Assembly: GCA_046263255.1 (NCBI GenBank)
Contig: JBHELD010000033.1
Location: forward strand, 62,001-126,000
DNA: 64,000 nucleotides
From: JALZEG01 sp046263255
Lineage (GTDB): Bacteria; Actinomycetota; CADDZG01; WHSQ01
Direction of reading: 5' to 3'
This document shows positions 15,202 through 22,761 of this stretch, piece after piece. Within the stretch, counting starts at the first letter, position 1; each line of letters opens with the position of its first letter. A model generated the notes under the pieces. That model saw only the letters and a program-made list of their open reading frames with translations, did no database searches and was not told where the DNA came from. The translations under genes were made by a program, and so were the position numbers.

Positions 15202-15590
15202 ACACAGGAGCCGCCCTGTAAGCGGGATTCTGTACCTCGCCACGTCGCCGCGGCGAGGCGGTGGCCATCCATCTGGGGCGAGCGTTGCCGCTCGCCTCTA
15301 GCGGCCTACCCGGGGGCAAGCTGGACGGGCCGCCCATGCCCCCTGCTTGGCCTTGCTCCGGACGGGGTTTACCTAGCCGCACCGGTCGCCCGGTGCGCTG
15401 GTGAGCTCTTACCTCACCGTTTCACCCTTACCTCCGCCGGGCCTCGGGCCCGGCAGAGGCGGTCTGCTTTCTGTTGCACTTTCCGCGGGTCGCCCCGCCT
15501 GGGATTTCCCCAGCGTCCTGCCCTGCGGAGTCCCGACTTTCCTCGACCCGGACGAACCGGGCCGCGGCCACCCGGACGGCTCCTGTCTCC
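15202..15590 (-). ncRNA. rnpB: RNase P RNA, bacterial class A
   Basis: Catalytic RNA that cuts the 5' leader from tRNA precursors. Seen on the minus strand in order: 5' P1 strand (ACAGGAGCCG), GAGGAAAGTC(GGG) of conserved region I, ACAGAAAGCAGACCGCC, GGTAAGGGTGAAA followed by GGTGAGGTAAGAGCTCACC, and the 3' segment ending with CGGCTCCTGT that pairs with the 5' strand. The length of about 389 nt is normal. It is encoded immediately downstream of, and overlapping, the ecfS frame; its own promoter is presumably inside ecfS. Ends are set from the P1 helix, with an uncertainty of a few nucleotides. Confidence 0.95.
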
Positions 15591-16401
15591 CAGTATGAGG
15601 GCTTGCCGGTCGCACCTCCACCCTCAGACGCCGCGCCGCACGGTCGAGCGTCGCCAGCAGCGGCCGCCCGAGCACGACGACCAGGGCGGCGTTGCCGATC
15701 GCCCGGGCGGTGTCCCAGGCGAACGACGTCTGCAGGTAGAACGTCAGGTAGCGGCGGAGATTCCCCGCTCCACCGAGCTGCGGCGCCCACCCCGCGTCGA
15801 GCCCGCGGCTTCCGAACGGCCAGAACCACAGGTTCATCACCGCGCCGAAGAGGTACCCGGCGACGAACCCGTAGAGCGCCAGCGTGCCGACGCGGACGCT
15901 CCAGCGCGACCCGCGCGGGATGCAGCCCGCGCCCATCCCGACCCACCCGACCGCGATCATCTGGAACGGAAGCCAGGGCCCGACCCCTCCGACGAACAGG
16001 CCCGAAGCGAACGTCCCGACCGCGCCGAGGACGAACCCGAACGAGGGACCGAACGACGCGCCGGCGACGAGCACGACGATGAACATCGCCGAGGCGCCCG
16101 CGACGAACCCCGGGAGACGCAGCGCCACCATCGTCGCCGCGAGGATCCCGAGCAGCGCGACGGCCTTCGGCCCCATGCCCCCGCGGCCGAGCTGCACGAA
16201 CAGCAACGCACCGAGGCACACGAGGAGCCCCGCCATGATCCAGGGCGCGTCGACGCCGTGGGCCGCGCTCCCGCCGACCGCGCCCGGAAGGACGAACGGC
16301 CACGCGAACGCGGCGGCCCCGACGGCGTTGGCGGCGACGAGCAGCGGGCGCGACGCGCGCCGCGTGAGGATGGGGGGGAGCGGGCGGACGGCCGCGCTCA
16401 C
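15409..16401 (-). CDS. ECF transporter S component, probably cobalamin-specific
   Basis: Membrane substrate-binding subunit of an energy-coupling factor importer: about six hydrophobic segments between residues 15 and 250, Gly/Ala-rich as in S components. Start GTG 16401 overlaps the TGA of the double EcfA gene (GTGA). Cobalamin specificity is inferred from the operon: a cobalamin riboswitch at its head and DUF4430/toroid partners. Oddity: the domain should end near residue 265 (LDRAARRLRV), yet the frame stays open into the 5' half of rnpB and the first stop (15409) lies inside the rnpB GGTAAGA motif, giving 330 residues with a 60-residue low-complexity tail. Either a real overlap or a frameshift near 15630 hides the true stop. 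Confidence 0.8.
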   Translation of the reverse strand: MSAAVRPLPPILTRRASRPLLVAANAVGAAAFAWPFVLPGAVGGSAAHGVDAPWIMAGLLVCLGALLFVQLGRGGMGPKAVALLGILAATMVALRLPGFVAGASAMFIVVLVAGASFGPSFGFVLGAVGTFASGLFVGGVGPWLPFQMIAVGWVGMGAGCIPRGSRWSVRVGTLALYGFVAGYLFGAVMNLWFWPFGSRGLDAGWAPQLGGAGNLRRYLTFYLQTSFAWDTARAIGNAALVVVLGRPLLATLDRAARRLRVEVRPASPHTGRQEPSGWPRPGSSGSRKVGTPQGRTLGKSQAGRPAESATESRPPLPGPRPGGGKGETVR

Positions 16402-17987
16402 CGGCGCGCTCCGCTCAACGAGGCCGCGACGTCGCGCGGCGTCAGCCACGGCGAGCCGAGCACGCGCGCGGTCTGCGGCGCGAATACCGGCGAGTCGCCC
16501 AGGACAGCGGCGGGAGGCCCGTCCGCGACCACGTCGCCCGACGCCAGCATCACCACGCGGCCGGCCACGTCGGCGACGAGCTCGACGTCGTGCGTGGCGA
16601 ACAGCGTCGCGAGCCCCGTGGCGGCCCGGCGGCGCAGGTACGCGGCGAGCAGGGCCTTGCTCTCGACGTCGAGGCCCCGCGTCGGCTCGTCGAGCAGGAG
16701 CACCGGCGCTCCCGTGGCCACGACCGCCGCCGTGGCCACGAGCAGCCTCTGCCCCGCGGAGAGATCGCGCGGATGCCGGTCCGCGAGCGTCTCGATCCCG
16801 ACCTCCCGAAGCACGTCGGTCGCCGCGGCGTCGATCGGGGAGGCGCGCAGCGTCGCCTCCACCTCACCGGTGACGGTCTCGCAGAACAGGACCGTGTCGG
16901 GCGCCTGAGGGCACAGCGCCACGTCCGTCCCCGGACGCGGAGCCGTGCCCGTCGCCGCGACGACCACGGCCCCCGCGTCCGGTTCGTGAAGCCCCGCAAG
17001 GCACCGCAGCAACGTCGTCTTACCGGCGCCGTTGCGGCCGATCAGCGCGGCCGTCTCGCCGCGGCCGAGAGCGAGCGTGATCCCGTTGAGGACGCGGTCG
17101 CCTCCGTAGGACGCGGACACGTTCTCCGCGACCATGGCCGCCTCCCGCGGAGGCGCCGGAGCCGGACGCGGCTCCCGCGCGAGCCGCACGTCGCGGGCGA
17201 AGCGCCGCGCGTCCCTCACGGTGAGCGGGCGCGGCTCCCATCCGAGAATCTCGCCTAGCCGCGCCACCGGGGGGCCGGTCCCCGCGGCTGCCATCACCCC
17301 GCGCGGCTCGCCGTCGACGACGCGTCCGCCGCCGAGACATCCGATCGCCGCGTCCACGAAGCCCGCGACGCGCTCGAGCCGGTGCTCGGCGACGAGCACG
17401 GTCAAGCCGAGGTCGTGGACGAGACGCTGCAGCGCGGCCAGCACGTCCTCGGCTCCTTGCGGGTCGAGCTGGCTCGTCGGCTCGTCGAGCAGGAGGATGC
17501 GCGGCTGCGCCGTCAGCGCGCCGGCGATCGCGACACGCTGCCGCTCGCCGCCCGAGAGCGACCTCACGCTCCGGTCGCGCAGCGCCGCCAGGTCGAGCAG
17601 GTCCAGCACCTCCTCGACCCGCCGGCGCATGACCGGCGGAGAGACGCCGAGGTTCTCCATCGCGTAGGCAAGCTCGTCCTCCACGCGATCGAGGACGAAC
17701 GCGCTGCCGGGATCCTGCGGGACGAACGCCGCGGTGCCGGCGAGCTCTCGCGGGGGGTGGCGCATCGTGTCGAGGCCCCCCGTGAGCACCGTGCCCGAGA
17801 ACCTCCCGCCGCTGAAATGCGGCACGAGCCCGTTGCACGCACGCAGCAACGTCGACTTCCCCGCGCCCGTCGGCCCCGTCACGAGGGCGAACGCGCCCTC
17901 CGGGACCGCGAGCGACACGTCGTGGAGGACGTCTCGCTCGTCGTCGGGGAAAGCGAACGAGACCGATTCGAAGGCGATCGCGCTCAC
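16398..17987 (-). CDS. Fused double ATPase of an ECF transporter (EcfA-EcfA')
   Basis: 529 residues with two ABC ATPase domains in one chain. First: Walker A GPTGAGKST (38-46), signature LSGGERQRV, Walker B ILLLDEPTSQLD, His in VAEHR. Second: Walker A GRNGAGKTT (around 320), signature LSAGQRLLV, Walker B VLLLDEPTRGLD, switch His in FATHD. It powers EcfT/EcfS; fusion replaces the usual EcfA-EcfA' pair. Start GTG 17987 overlaps the TGA of ecfT; its TGA overlaps ecfS. The second signature is degenerate (LSAGQ), as often in the second half of such fusions. Confidence 0.92.
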   Translation of the reverse strand: MSAIAFESVSFAFPDDERDVLHDVSLAVPEGAFALVTGPTGAGKSTLLRACNGLVPHFSGGRFSGTVLTGGLDTMRHPPRELAGTAAFVPQDPGSAFVLDRVEDELAYAMENLGVSPPVMRRRVEEVLDLLDLAALRDRSVRSLSGGERQRVAIAGALTAQPRILLLDEPTSQLDPQGAEDVLAALQRLVHDLGLTVLVAEHRLERVAGFVDAAIGCLGGGRVVDGEPRGVMAAAGTGPPVARLGEILGWEPRPLTVRDARRFARDVRLAREPRPAPAPPREAAMVAENVSASYGGDRVLNGITLALGRGETAALIGRNGAGKTTLLRCLAGLHEPDAGAVVVAATGTAPRPGTDVALCPQAPDTVLFCETVTGEVEATLRASPIDAAATDVLREVGIETLADRHPRDLSAGQRLLVATAAVVATGAPVLLLDEPTRGLDVESKALLAAYLRRRAATGLATLFATHDVELVADVAGRVVMLASGDVVADGPPAAVLGDSPVFAPQTARVLGSPWLTPRDVAASLSGARR

Positions 17988-18781
17988 GCGACCCGCCTCG
18001 CGACCGGGTCCGCCGGCAGCCACGCAACCGCGGCGAAAGCGAAGGCCGCAAGCAGCGGAAGGACCTCCGCGTCCGGCCACCTCAACGGGTACGTCGACAC
18101 CGTCAGCGCGCCGTCTCCGCGGAGCGCCAGCGCGACCACCGTCACCGCCGCGGCCAGCGCGACCGCGACCGTGACCGCAGCGGCGTGCCCGAACCGGTCG
18201 GGCCGGTATCTCGTGCGGGGGCCGCGGCCGTGCCCGCGCGCGTCCATCGACTCCGCGAGCGTGACCGCGTCCTCCATCCCGGTCGCGAGCACCGGCACCG
18301 CGAGAGCCGGAAGCGTGCGCCAGCCCCCGATCTCGATCCCGCGCAGCCTCTGCGACTCCCTGACCTTTGCGGCGGCCGCCATCGTCCGCGGAGCGATCGC
18401 GAGCGCGAGCGCGGCGGCGAGCGCCGGCTCGTGCCACCGGCGCGGCGCGAGCCTCAGGACGCGGAACGGGTCCGTGATCGAGTTGAACGTGCCGAACAGC
18501 ACGAGCAGGACGCCGAGGCGCAGCCCCTCGAGCGCGGCGTACACGACTCCGCTCCACGAAAGCGGCGGGCTGAACACGACGAGCGCGGTCCGCAATACCA
18601 CCGTCGCGGCGGCGAACAGCGCGAACGTGCGGAACGAGCGGGCCGCGGGGCCGTCGACCTTCTTGCGGGAGTGCACCGCCCACGCCGCCACGAACAGCGG
18701 CGCCAGGTAGAACGGGTTCGTCGTCGCGATCGCGACGACGCCGGCGCCGAGAACCCACGCGAACCACGCGCCCGGATGCAA
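17984..18781 (-). CDS. ECF transporter transmembrane component EcfT
   Basis: 265 residues, about five to six membrane segments. The cytoplasmic coupling helices are visible as two Arg-Gly motifs, ESQRLRGIEI near residue 130 and ESMDARGHGRG near 175, which dock into the EcfA pair. The start is a TTG at 18781 preceded by GGGGGAG with 6 nt spacing, 2 nt after the TGA of the DUF4430 gene; no in-frame ATG or GTG is placed as well. The gene lies between the surface proteins and the ATPase in the riboswitch operon. Confidence 0.9.
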   Translation of the reverse strand: MHPGAWFAWVLGAGVVAIATTNPFYLAPLFVAAWAVHSRKKVDGPAARSFRTFALFAAATVVLRTALVVFSPPLSWSGVVYAALEGLRLGVLLVLFGTFNSITDPFRVLRLAPRRWHEPALAAALALAIAPRTMAAAAKVRESQRLRGIEIGGWRTLPALAVPVLATGMEDAVTLAESMDARGHGRGPRTRYRPDRFGHAAAVTVAVALAAAVTVVALALRGDGALTVSTYPLRWPDAEVLPLLAAFAFAAVAWLPADPVARRVA

Positions 18782-18783
18782 CG

Positions 18784-19629
18784 TCAGCTCCCCCTGCGAC
18801 GGCGCGACCCCGCCCAGACCGCGGCGGCGAGCGCGGTCGCGGCGGCCAGCCCCACGAGCCCGGTCACCGGAGGCCCTCCCTCGTCCGCGGCCGGTTGCGC
18901 GGCGAGGGGCGCGGGCGACCGGGTGGGCGCCGCGTCGGCGGCGGGTGGATCCGGCGCGAGGGGCTCTCGCGGCTTCTCGCGGGAGCGGGTCGCCGGTCGA
19001 CGCTTCCGCCCCGGGGGATCCGCGCTCTCCGCGAGCGTTTCGGGAGCGACGACCGGTTGTCCGCCGGCGTCCACCGCGGCCGCGCCGTCTGCGTGCGGAC
19101 GCGCGCGGGTGCGGTCGCGCCTCGGCCCTCCCGGCGCCGACTGGTCTGCGACGGGGCACACGTCCGCGGATTGGGTCGGCGGCGGCTGCTGGTGGGTGGA
19201 CCCGTCGTCGCCGGTCCCCCACGACCAGCCGTCGACGTCGCCGTCCTCGATCGACGCGGACCCCGCGCCGGTGCCGGCCCACGTCCATCCGCCGGAACCG
19301 TTGCCGTGCCAGTAGCCCCAGAACTCGGGGTAGTCGCCGAAGCAGTCGCCGCCCTCCGGCCCCACCCCCTCGAGGCGGCACACTGCCTCGCCGCCGAACC
19401 CGAGCGAGTAGTCGAGCCCGTGCTGGTCGCCCGCGAGCTCGACCAGGTCGATGCCGGTCACCGACTCGTCCGGCAGCGCGACGCAGTACGTCGTGACCGC
19501 GGAGCCGGTGTCGATCACGAGCGCGGCGCGTGCTTCTTCGCCCGCGCATGCGGACGCGGCGGGTCCTGCGACGGCTCCCGTCGCGCCCGCGAGGAACGCG
19601 AGGGCGACGAGGGAGCTCAGCCGTCTCAC
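18784..19629 (-). CDS. Membrane-anchored DUF4430 (transcobalamin C-domain-like) protein
   Basis: 281 residues. Signal peptide (RRLSSLVALAFLAGATGAVAG), then a DUF4430-type beta domain at about 30-130 with the hallmarks EFWGYWHGNGSGGWTWAGTGA and EDGDVDGWSWG, a Pro/Arg/Ala-rich spacer at about 140-250, and a C-terminal hydrophobic segment (VTGLVGLAAATALAAAVWAG) ending in RRRRGS, which should hold it in the membrane with the beta domain outside. DUF4430 is the C-terminal ligand-binding half of intrinsic factor and transcobalamin. Start GTG 19629, 10 nt after the upstream stop. Its role as a cobalamin-capture lid is inference from domain, riboswitch and ECF partners. Confidence 0.82.
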   Translation of the reverse strand: MRRLSSLVALAFLAGATGAVAGPAASACAGEEARAALVIDTGSAVTTYCVALPDESVTGIDLVELAGDQHGLDYSLGFGGEAVCRLEGVGPEGGDCFGDYPEFWGYWHGNGSGGWTWAGTGAGSASIEDGDVDGWSWGTGDDGSTHQQPPPTQSADVCPVADQSAPGGPRRDRTRARPHADGAAAVDAGGQPVVAPETLAESADPPGRKRRPATRSREKPREPLAPDPPAADAAPTRSPAPLAAQPAADEGGPPVTGLVGLAAATALAAAVWAGSRRRRGS

Positions 19630-19639
19630 GATGCGTCGC

Positions 19640-20719
19640 CTAGTTGCACGGGCGCCGGCGGGGCGGCGGCTTCGTGACGAGGCCCGAGCCCGGGCCCAGC
19701 GGCCACCGGACGATCGCCGGCACGGCCGCGACCGTTGCGCCGACGCTGGGGCCGTTCTTTCGGAAGCGGTCGGCCTCGGCATCGTAGGTCCAGCTGAACG
19801 CGAACGCGCCCATGTTCTCGCCACAGAGCCGGTACTGCAGCGCCGTCAGCGCGCGGTCACCCGCCCGCGGCACGTCGGCCCCGGTCGCGGAGTACGCCAT
19901 GATCACGAGCGCCGACGAGTTCGCGTCGGTCAGGAAGCAGAACTCCTTGCCGAGCGTCTCCTCGGTGCACTTTCCGTGGGGCTCGTACACCCACCCGTCC
20001 TTGTACTCGTCGCGTGCGCTCTCGAAGAACGCAAAGGGATCGTTCGGCGCGTCGGGCCCCTCCGCCCCCTGGAGCGCCATGACCGCGTACGCGGTCGTGT
20101 TCGTGTCCGACCGAGCGAAGTCGTTCTCCGCGGTCGCATCGAAGCAGTGCTCGTCGTCGTTCCCCGACGACGGCTCGTCGAACTGCCAACCGCCGTCGCC
20201 GCACTGCGCGTCGGCGAGCCACTGCGACGCGCTCTCCGGAGGCCCTTCCCCCGCCGCGTTCAGCGCGACCATCGCGAGCGCGTGGTACCCGACCTCGGTG
20301 TCGGACTCGCCTCCGTACTGCCCCGACTCGGTGTGGGCGTCGGCTATCTCCTGGACGAGGTCGCGCCCGGCGAAGGAACGCGGGTCCTCGCCCGCGGAGA
20401 TCAACGCGAGCACGAGCTTCGCCTTCAGCCCGAGCGTGGACGCCCCCTCGACGTTGCGCCTCAGCCAGCGGAGCGCGCGGTCGATCTGGCGCTCGCCGCG
20501 CCGCGCGGCGACGAACGCGATCACCGCGTCGGCTGTGGTGCCCAACCGGGAGAAGCCGCCCGTGATCGCGCCGCTCTCGGCCTGGTGATCCGCGATGTGC
20601 CGGGTCGCGGCCGCGGCGCGTTCGCGGGGGGTCGGTGCTGCGGCTGCCGGTGCGACGGAGGCGGCGAGGGCGACTGCGGCCGCGGCGGCCGCGCACCTCC
20701 CGTAGGTGCGGTGCTGCAT
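19640..20719 (-). CDS. Exported alpha/alpha-toroid protein (prenyltransferase/squalene-cyclase repeat type), intrinsic-factor N-domain-like
   Basis: 359 residues. Signal peptide (CAAAAAAVALAASVAPAAAA), then about six helical-hairpin repeats with motifs GAITGGFSRLGTTADAVIAF, ESDTEVGYHALAMVAL, CGDGGWQFDEP, SDTNTTAYAVMAL, TDANSSALVIMAY and PSVGATVAAVPAI. This repeat pattern is shared by prenyltransferase/squalene cyclase folds and by the alpha6-alpha6 barrel of intrinsic factor. It has no DCTAE or DxDD catalytic motif of cyclases, so binding rather than catalysis is likely. ATG 20719 has GGAG 8 nt upstream. It is the first gene after the cobalamin riboswitch, with the DUF4430 protein next. Confidence 0.85.
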   Translation of the reverse strand: MQHRTYGRCAAAAAAVALAASVAPAAAAPTPRERAAAATRHIADHQAESGAITGGFSRLGTTADAVIAFVAARRGERQIDRALRWLRRNVEGASTLGLKAKLVLALISAGEDPRSFAGRDLVQEIADAHTESGQYGGESDTEVGYHALAMVALNAAGEGPPESASQWLADAQCGDGGWQFDEPSSGNDDEHCFDATAENDFARSDTNTTAYAVMALQGAEGPDAPNDPFAFFESARDEYKDGWVYEPHGKCTEETLGKEFCFLTDANSSALVIMAYSATGADVPRAGDRALTALQYRLCGENMGAFAFSWTYDAEADRFRKNGPSVGATVAAVPAIVRWPLGPGSGLVTKPPPRRRPCN

Positions 20720-20766
20720 GCCTGCTCCTTCCCGGCCCCCGTTCCGCGCGAGGGCCACGAGAAAAC

Positions 20767-20787
20767 GACCCCTCCGAAGAAGGGGTC
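20767..20787 (-). terminator. Regulated terminator of the cobalamin riboswitch
   Basis: On the minus strand GACCCCTTC-TTC-GGAGGGGTC forms a 9-bp stem with one G-U pair, followed by GTTTTC. It lies between the aptamer and the first gene, so cobalamin binding probably controls early termination. Confidence 0.7.
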
Positions 20788-20840
20788 GCGTGAGCGGGCG
20801 TGTCGCCCCCGGCTCTCCCTTTGCCTCGAAGGTCGTCGAG

Positions 20841-20940
20841 CCGCACGCTCCGAGGGTTCCTGGCTCGTCCGCGCGAGGCGGACCTACAGTTGCGGGACAG
20901 CGCCGGCTTCGGACCGGTCTTCCCCTGCATGAGCGTGCAG
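20841..20940 (-). promoter_or_regulatory. Cobalamin riboswitch aptamer
   Basis: Minus strand, in order: GCACGCTC (5' P1 strand), GGGGAAGACCGG, CCGGCGCTGTCCCGCAACTG (the conserved core of the cobalamin aptamer), GAGCCAGGAACC (B12-box type), and GAGCGTGC, which pairs with the 5' strand to close P1. At about 100 nt it is a short version. It starts directly after the stop codon (20943-20941) of the upstream membrane-protein gene, so the aptamer fills the space between two genes. It controls the toroid-DUF4430-EcfT-EcfA-EcfS operon, presumably turning it off when cobalamin is plentiful. Confidence 0.9.
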
Positions 20941-21501
20941 TTATCGGTTGTCGCCGGCCACCCTATCTCCCGGCGGGGCGCCTTCCCAGGGGCGCAGGTA
21001 CCCGTCTCTGAGGAACAGGCGGAAGCGGTCGCCGTGCCCGAGCCCGAACGCGACCCAGAACCAGGCGAGGACGAGCGCGCCGGCGAGCTCGCCGCCCCAC
21101 GTCGCCAGGTGCGCGAGCGGATCCGTGACGAGCCCCCACGAGTACGGCTCGGGCGGGTTCTCGGCAAACGACGCGCCGAACGCCGGCCACAGAAACGTCC
21201 GCGGCGCCTCCCACATCCCGTCGCCGACGAGGTGCATCAGCCATCCCACGGGGACACCGAAGACCGCGAGCCGCGTCGATCCCTTGAAGCCGAGAACGAC
21301 CACGACGGCCACGGCGGCGACCGTCAGCAGCGAGTGCGCGGCCCCCCGTCCGGAGCCGTTGTCGTACGCGAAGACGTCCACCACCCCGTCGACGAGGTCG
21401 GGCAGCACCGCGCCGAGCAGCACGAAGCGGTAGTCGATGCGCCTGCGGCCGAGCGTGACGTAGACGACCAGGGCCGCGAGACCCGCGTGCCAGAGGATCA
21501 A
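20941..21501 (-). CDS. Multi-pass membrane protein, YdjM-type metal-dependent hydrolase-like
   Basis: 186 residues with about four to five hydrophobic segments and the pattern of the LexA-binding inner-membrane hydrolase-like family: LGAVLPDLVDGVVD with an Asp pair, AAHSLL, and GWLMHLVGD with His and Asp in membrane helices, suggesting a metal site near the membrane. Function is not known. The start is TTG 21501, overlapping the TGA of the RNase HI gene (TTGA), so it is coupled to it. The frame is open upstream, but that part is antisense-like Arg/Ala-rich sequence. Confidence 0.72.
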   Translation of the reverse strand: MILWHAGLAALVVYVTLGRRRIDYRFVLLGAVLPDLVDGVVDVFAYDNGSGRGAAHSLLTVAAVAVVVVLGFKGSTRLAVFGVPVGWLMHLVGDGMWEAPRTFLWPAFGASFAENPPEPYSWGLVTDPLAHLATWGGELAGALVLAWFWVAFGLGHGDRFRLFLRDGYLRPWEGAPPGDRVAGDNR

Positions 21502-21950
21502 AACAGCGGGTCGTGTCCGAGCGCGCCCTCGCGGTCGAGGTCCTGCTCGAGGGCGGCCGCGTCCATCCCCTGGTTCGCGAGCCTGTCGGCTCCCGCGTTC
21601 TGCTCTCGTGGCACGTGCGTGAGAGCGCGCTTGTCGAACCGGCGGAACAGCGACTGCGCCCGCACCGCCAGCCGCCGCAGCGCGTCGCTCTTGATCTTCC
21701 ACTCGCCCTTCACCTGGTGGACGACGAGCTTCGAGTCCATCCGCACGTCGATGTCCGTGACGCCCTTCTCGAGCGCGAGCTCGAGGCCCTCGATCAGAGC
21801 CGTGTACTCCGCGACGTTGTTGGTCGTCTCGCCGATGCCGCGCGCGATCTCACCGAGCACGTTGCCCTCGGGGTCCTCGAGCACGACGCCGATGCCGGCG
21901 GGACCCGGGTTGCCGCGCGCGCCGCCGTCCGCGTGCAGGATCGCCTTCAC
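21498..21950 (-). CDS. Ribonuclease HI family protein
   Basis: 150 residues, the usual length of a single RNase H domain that removes RNA from RNA-DNA hybrids. Catalytic acidic residues are visible: D in LHADGGARGNPG, E in NNVAEYTALIEGLELAL, D in VRMDSKLVVHQV, and the C-terminal D in NAGADRLAN. It resembles the actinobacterial/archaeal-type RNase HI with the ARGNPGPAG loop. ATG 21950 lies 7 nt after the zinc-ribbon gene; this pair is conserved in mycobacteria (family knowledge). Gene name rnhA not assigned because several rnh-type genes may coexist. Confidence 0.92.
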   Translation of the reverse strand: MKAILHADGGARGNPGPAGIGVVLEDPEGNVLGEIARGIGETTNNVAEYTALIEGLELALEKGVTDIDVRMDSKLVVHQVKGEWKIKSDALRRLAVRAQSLFRRFDKRALTHVPREQNAGADRLANQGMDAAALEQDLDREGALGHDPLF

Positions 21951-21957
21951 GGGGTCG

Positions 21958-22683
21958 CTAGGCGACGACGAGGATGCGCCGGCAGTTGTCGCAGCGCTGG
22001 AGCCCTCCTTCGGCCCTCATCCGCTCGAGCTCGCGCTGCGGCAGCTTCGTGTGACAGCCGAGGCACGTGCCGGCTTCCAGGGCCGCGGCCCCCACGCCTG
22101 CCTTCGCCTCCCGGATCCGCTCGTAGAGCGTCAGGACGTCGGGCGGGATCGTCGCCGCGATCTGCGCGCGGGCGGAGGAGTGCTTCTGCAGCCCGGCGCC
22201 GATCTCGGCCGTCAGGCCGCCCACCGTCTCGGTGAGCGATCCGGCCTCCGCCGCCGTCTCCTCCCGCTCCTTGGTCAGGCCCTCCATCGTCGTCGCAGCC
22301 TGCTCGCGACCGAGCATCGCCTCGAGCAGCTCGTCCTCGAGCGAGGTCTTCTTGCGCTTCAGCGACTCGACCTCCGCCTGCAGCGCAGACAGCTCCTTCG
22401 GGTTGGAGACGCCGCCGGAGAACAACCGCTGCTCCTCGCGTGCGATCTTCTGGTCGAGGAGACCGGACTCGCCTTCCAGGCGCGCGACCTCGCGGACGAT
22501 CTCGTCGTGCTGCTTGCGGGCGATCTCGAGGTCGGCGTCGAGCTCCGCGAGGGCTGCGTTGACGTCGGCCAGCCGCCGGGCCTCGGGCAGGGCCGCGCGC
22601 CGCTCCTCGAGCCTCTTGATCGCCGTGTCCTCGGCCTGGAGCTCGAGCAGCCGCTGGAGGGACGCGGCATCGGCGGTGGGCAT
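21958..22683 (-). CDS. Coiled-coil protein with C-terminal C4 zinc ribbon
   Basis: 241 residues. Residues about 5-175 form a long alpha-helical coiled coil rich in Glu, Leu, Ala and Lys; the C-terminus carries TCLGCHTKLP and LQRCDNCRRIL, two C-x2-C pairs of a zinc ribbon (zf-RING_7/CT398-like family). Function is unknown, but it is regularly next to RNase HI in actinobacteria, suggesting a nucleic-acid role. ATG 22683 has a TACTCT hexamer exactly 7 nt upstream, the same arrangement as the SOS gene at 6838, so the mRNA should be leaderless. Heads the operon with RNase HI and the membrane protein. Confidence 0.88.
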   Translation of the reverse strand: MPTADAASLQRLLELQAEDTAIKRLEERRAALPEARRLADVNAALAELDADLEIARKQHDEIVREVARLEGESGLLDQKIAREEQRLFSGGVSNPKELSALQAEVESLKRKKTSLEDELLEAMLGREQAATTMEGLTKEREETAAEAGSLTETVGGLTAEIGAGLQKHSSARAQIAATIPPDVLTLYERIREAKAGVGAAALEAGTCLGCHTKLPQRELERMRAEGGLQRCDNCRRILVVA

Positions 22684-22690
22684 CGCCCGC

Positions 22691-22696
22691 AGAGTA
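22691..22696 (-). promoter_or_regulatory. Putative -10 element of a leaderless promoter
   Basis: TACTCT on the minus strand, 7 nt before the ATG at 22683; identical hexamer and spacing to the promoter at 6825-6830. Confidence 0.5.
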
Positions 22697-22761
22697 ACAC
22701 CGCGCCTCTGCGAGACTAAGGGCGGGATCAAGCGCAAACCTTTCCACCAGACGGAGGGGTA

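Noticed and set aside
15401..15598. Short plus-strand protein frame over 15401-15598
   Set aside because: It is the antisense of the RNase P RNA gene.
19640..20719. Terpene or squalene cyclase function for the toroid protein
   Set aside because: No catalytic DxDD or DCTAE motif, has a signal peptide, and sits in a cobalamin-controlled importer operon.
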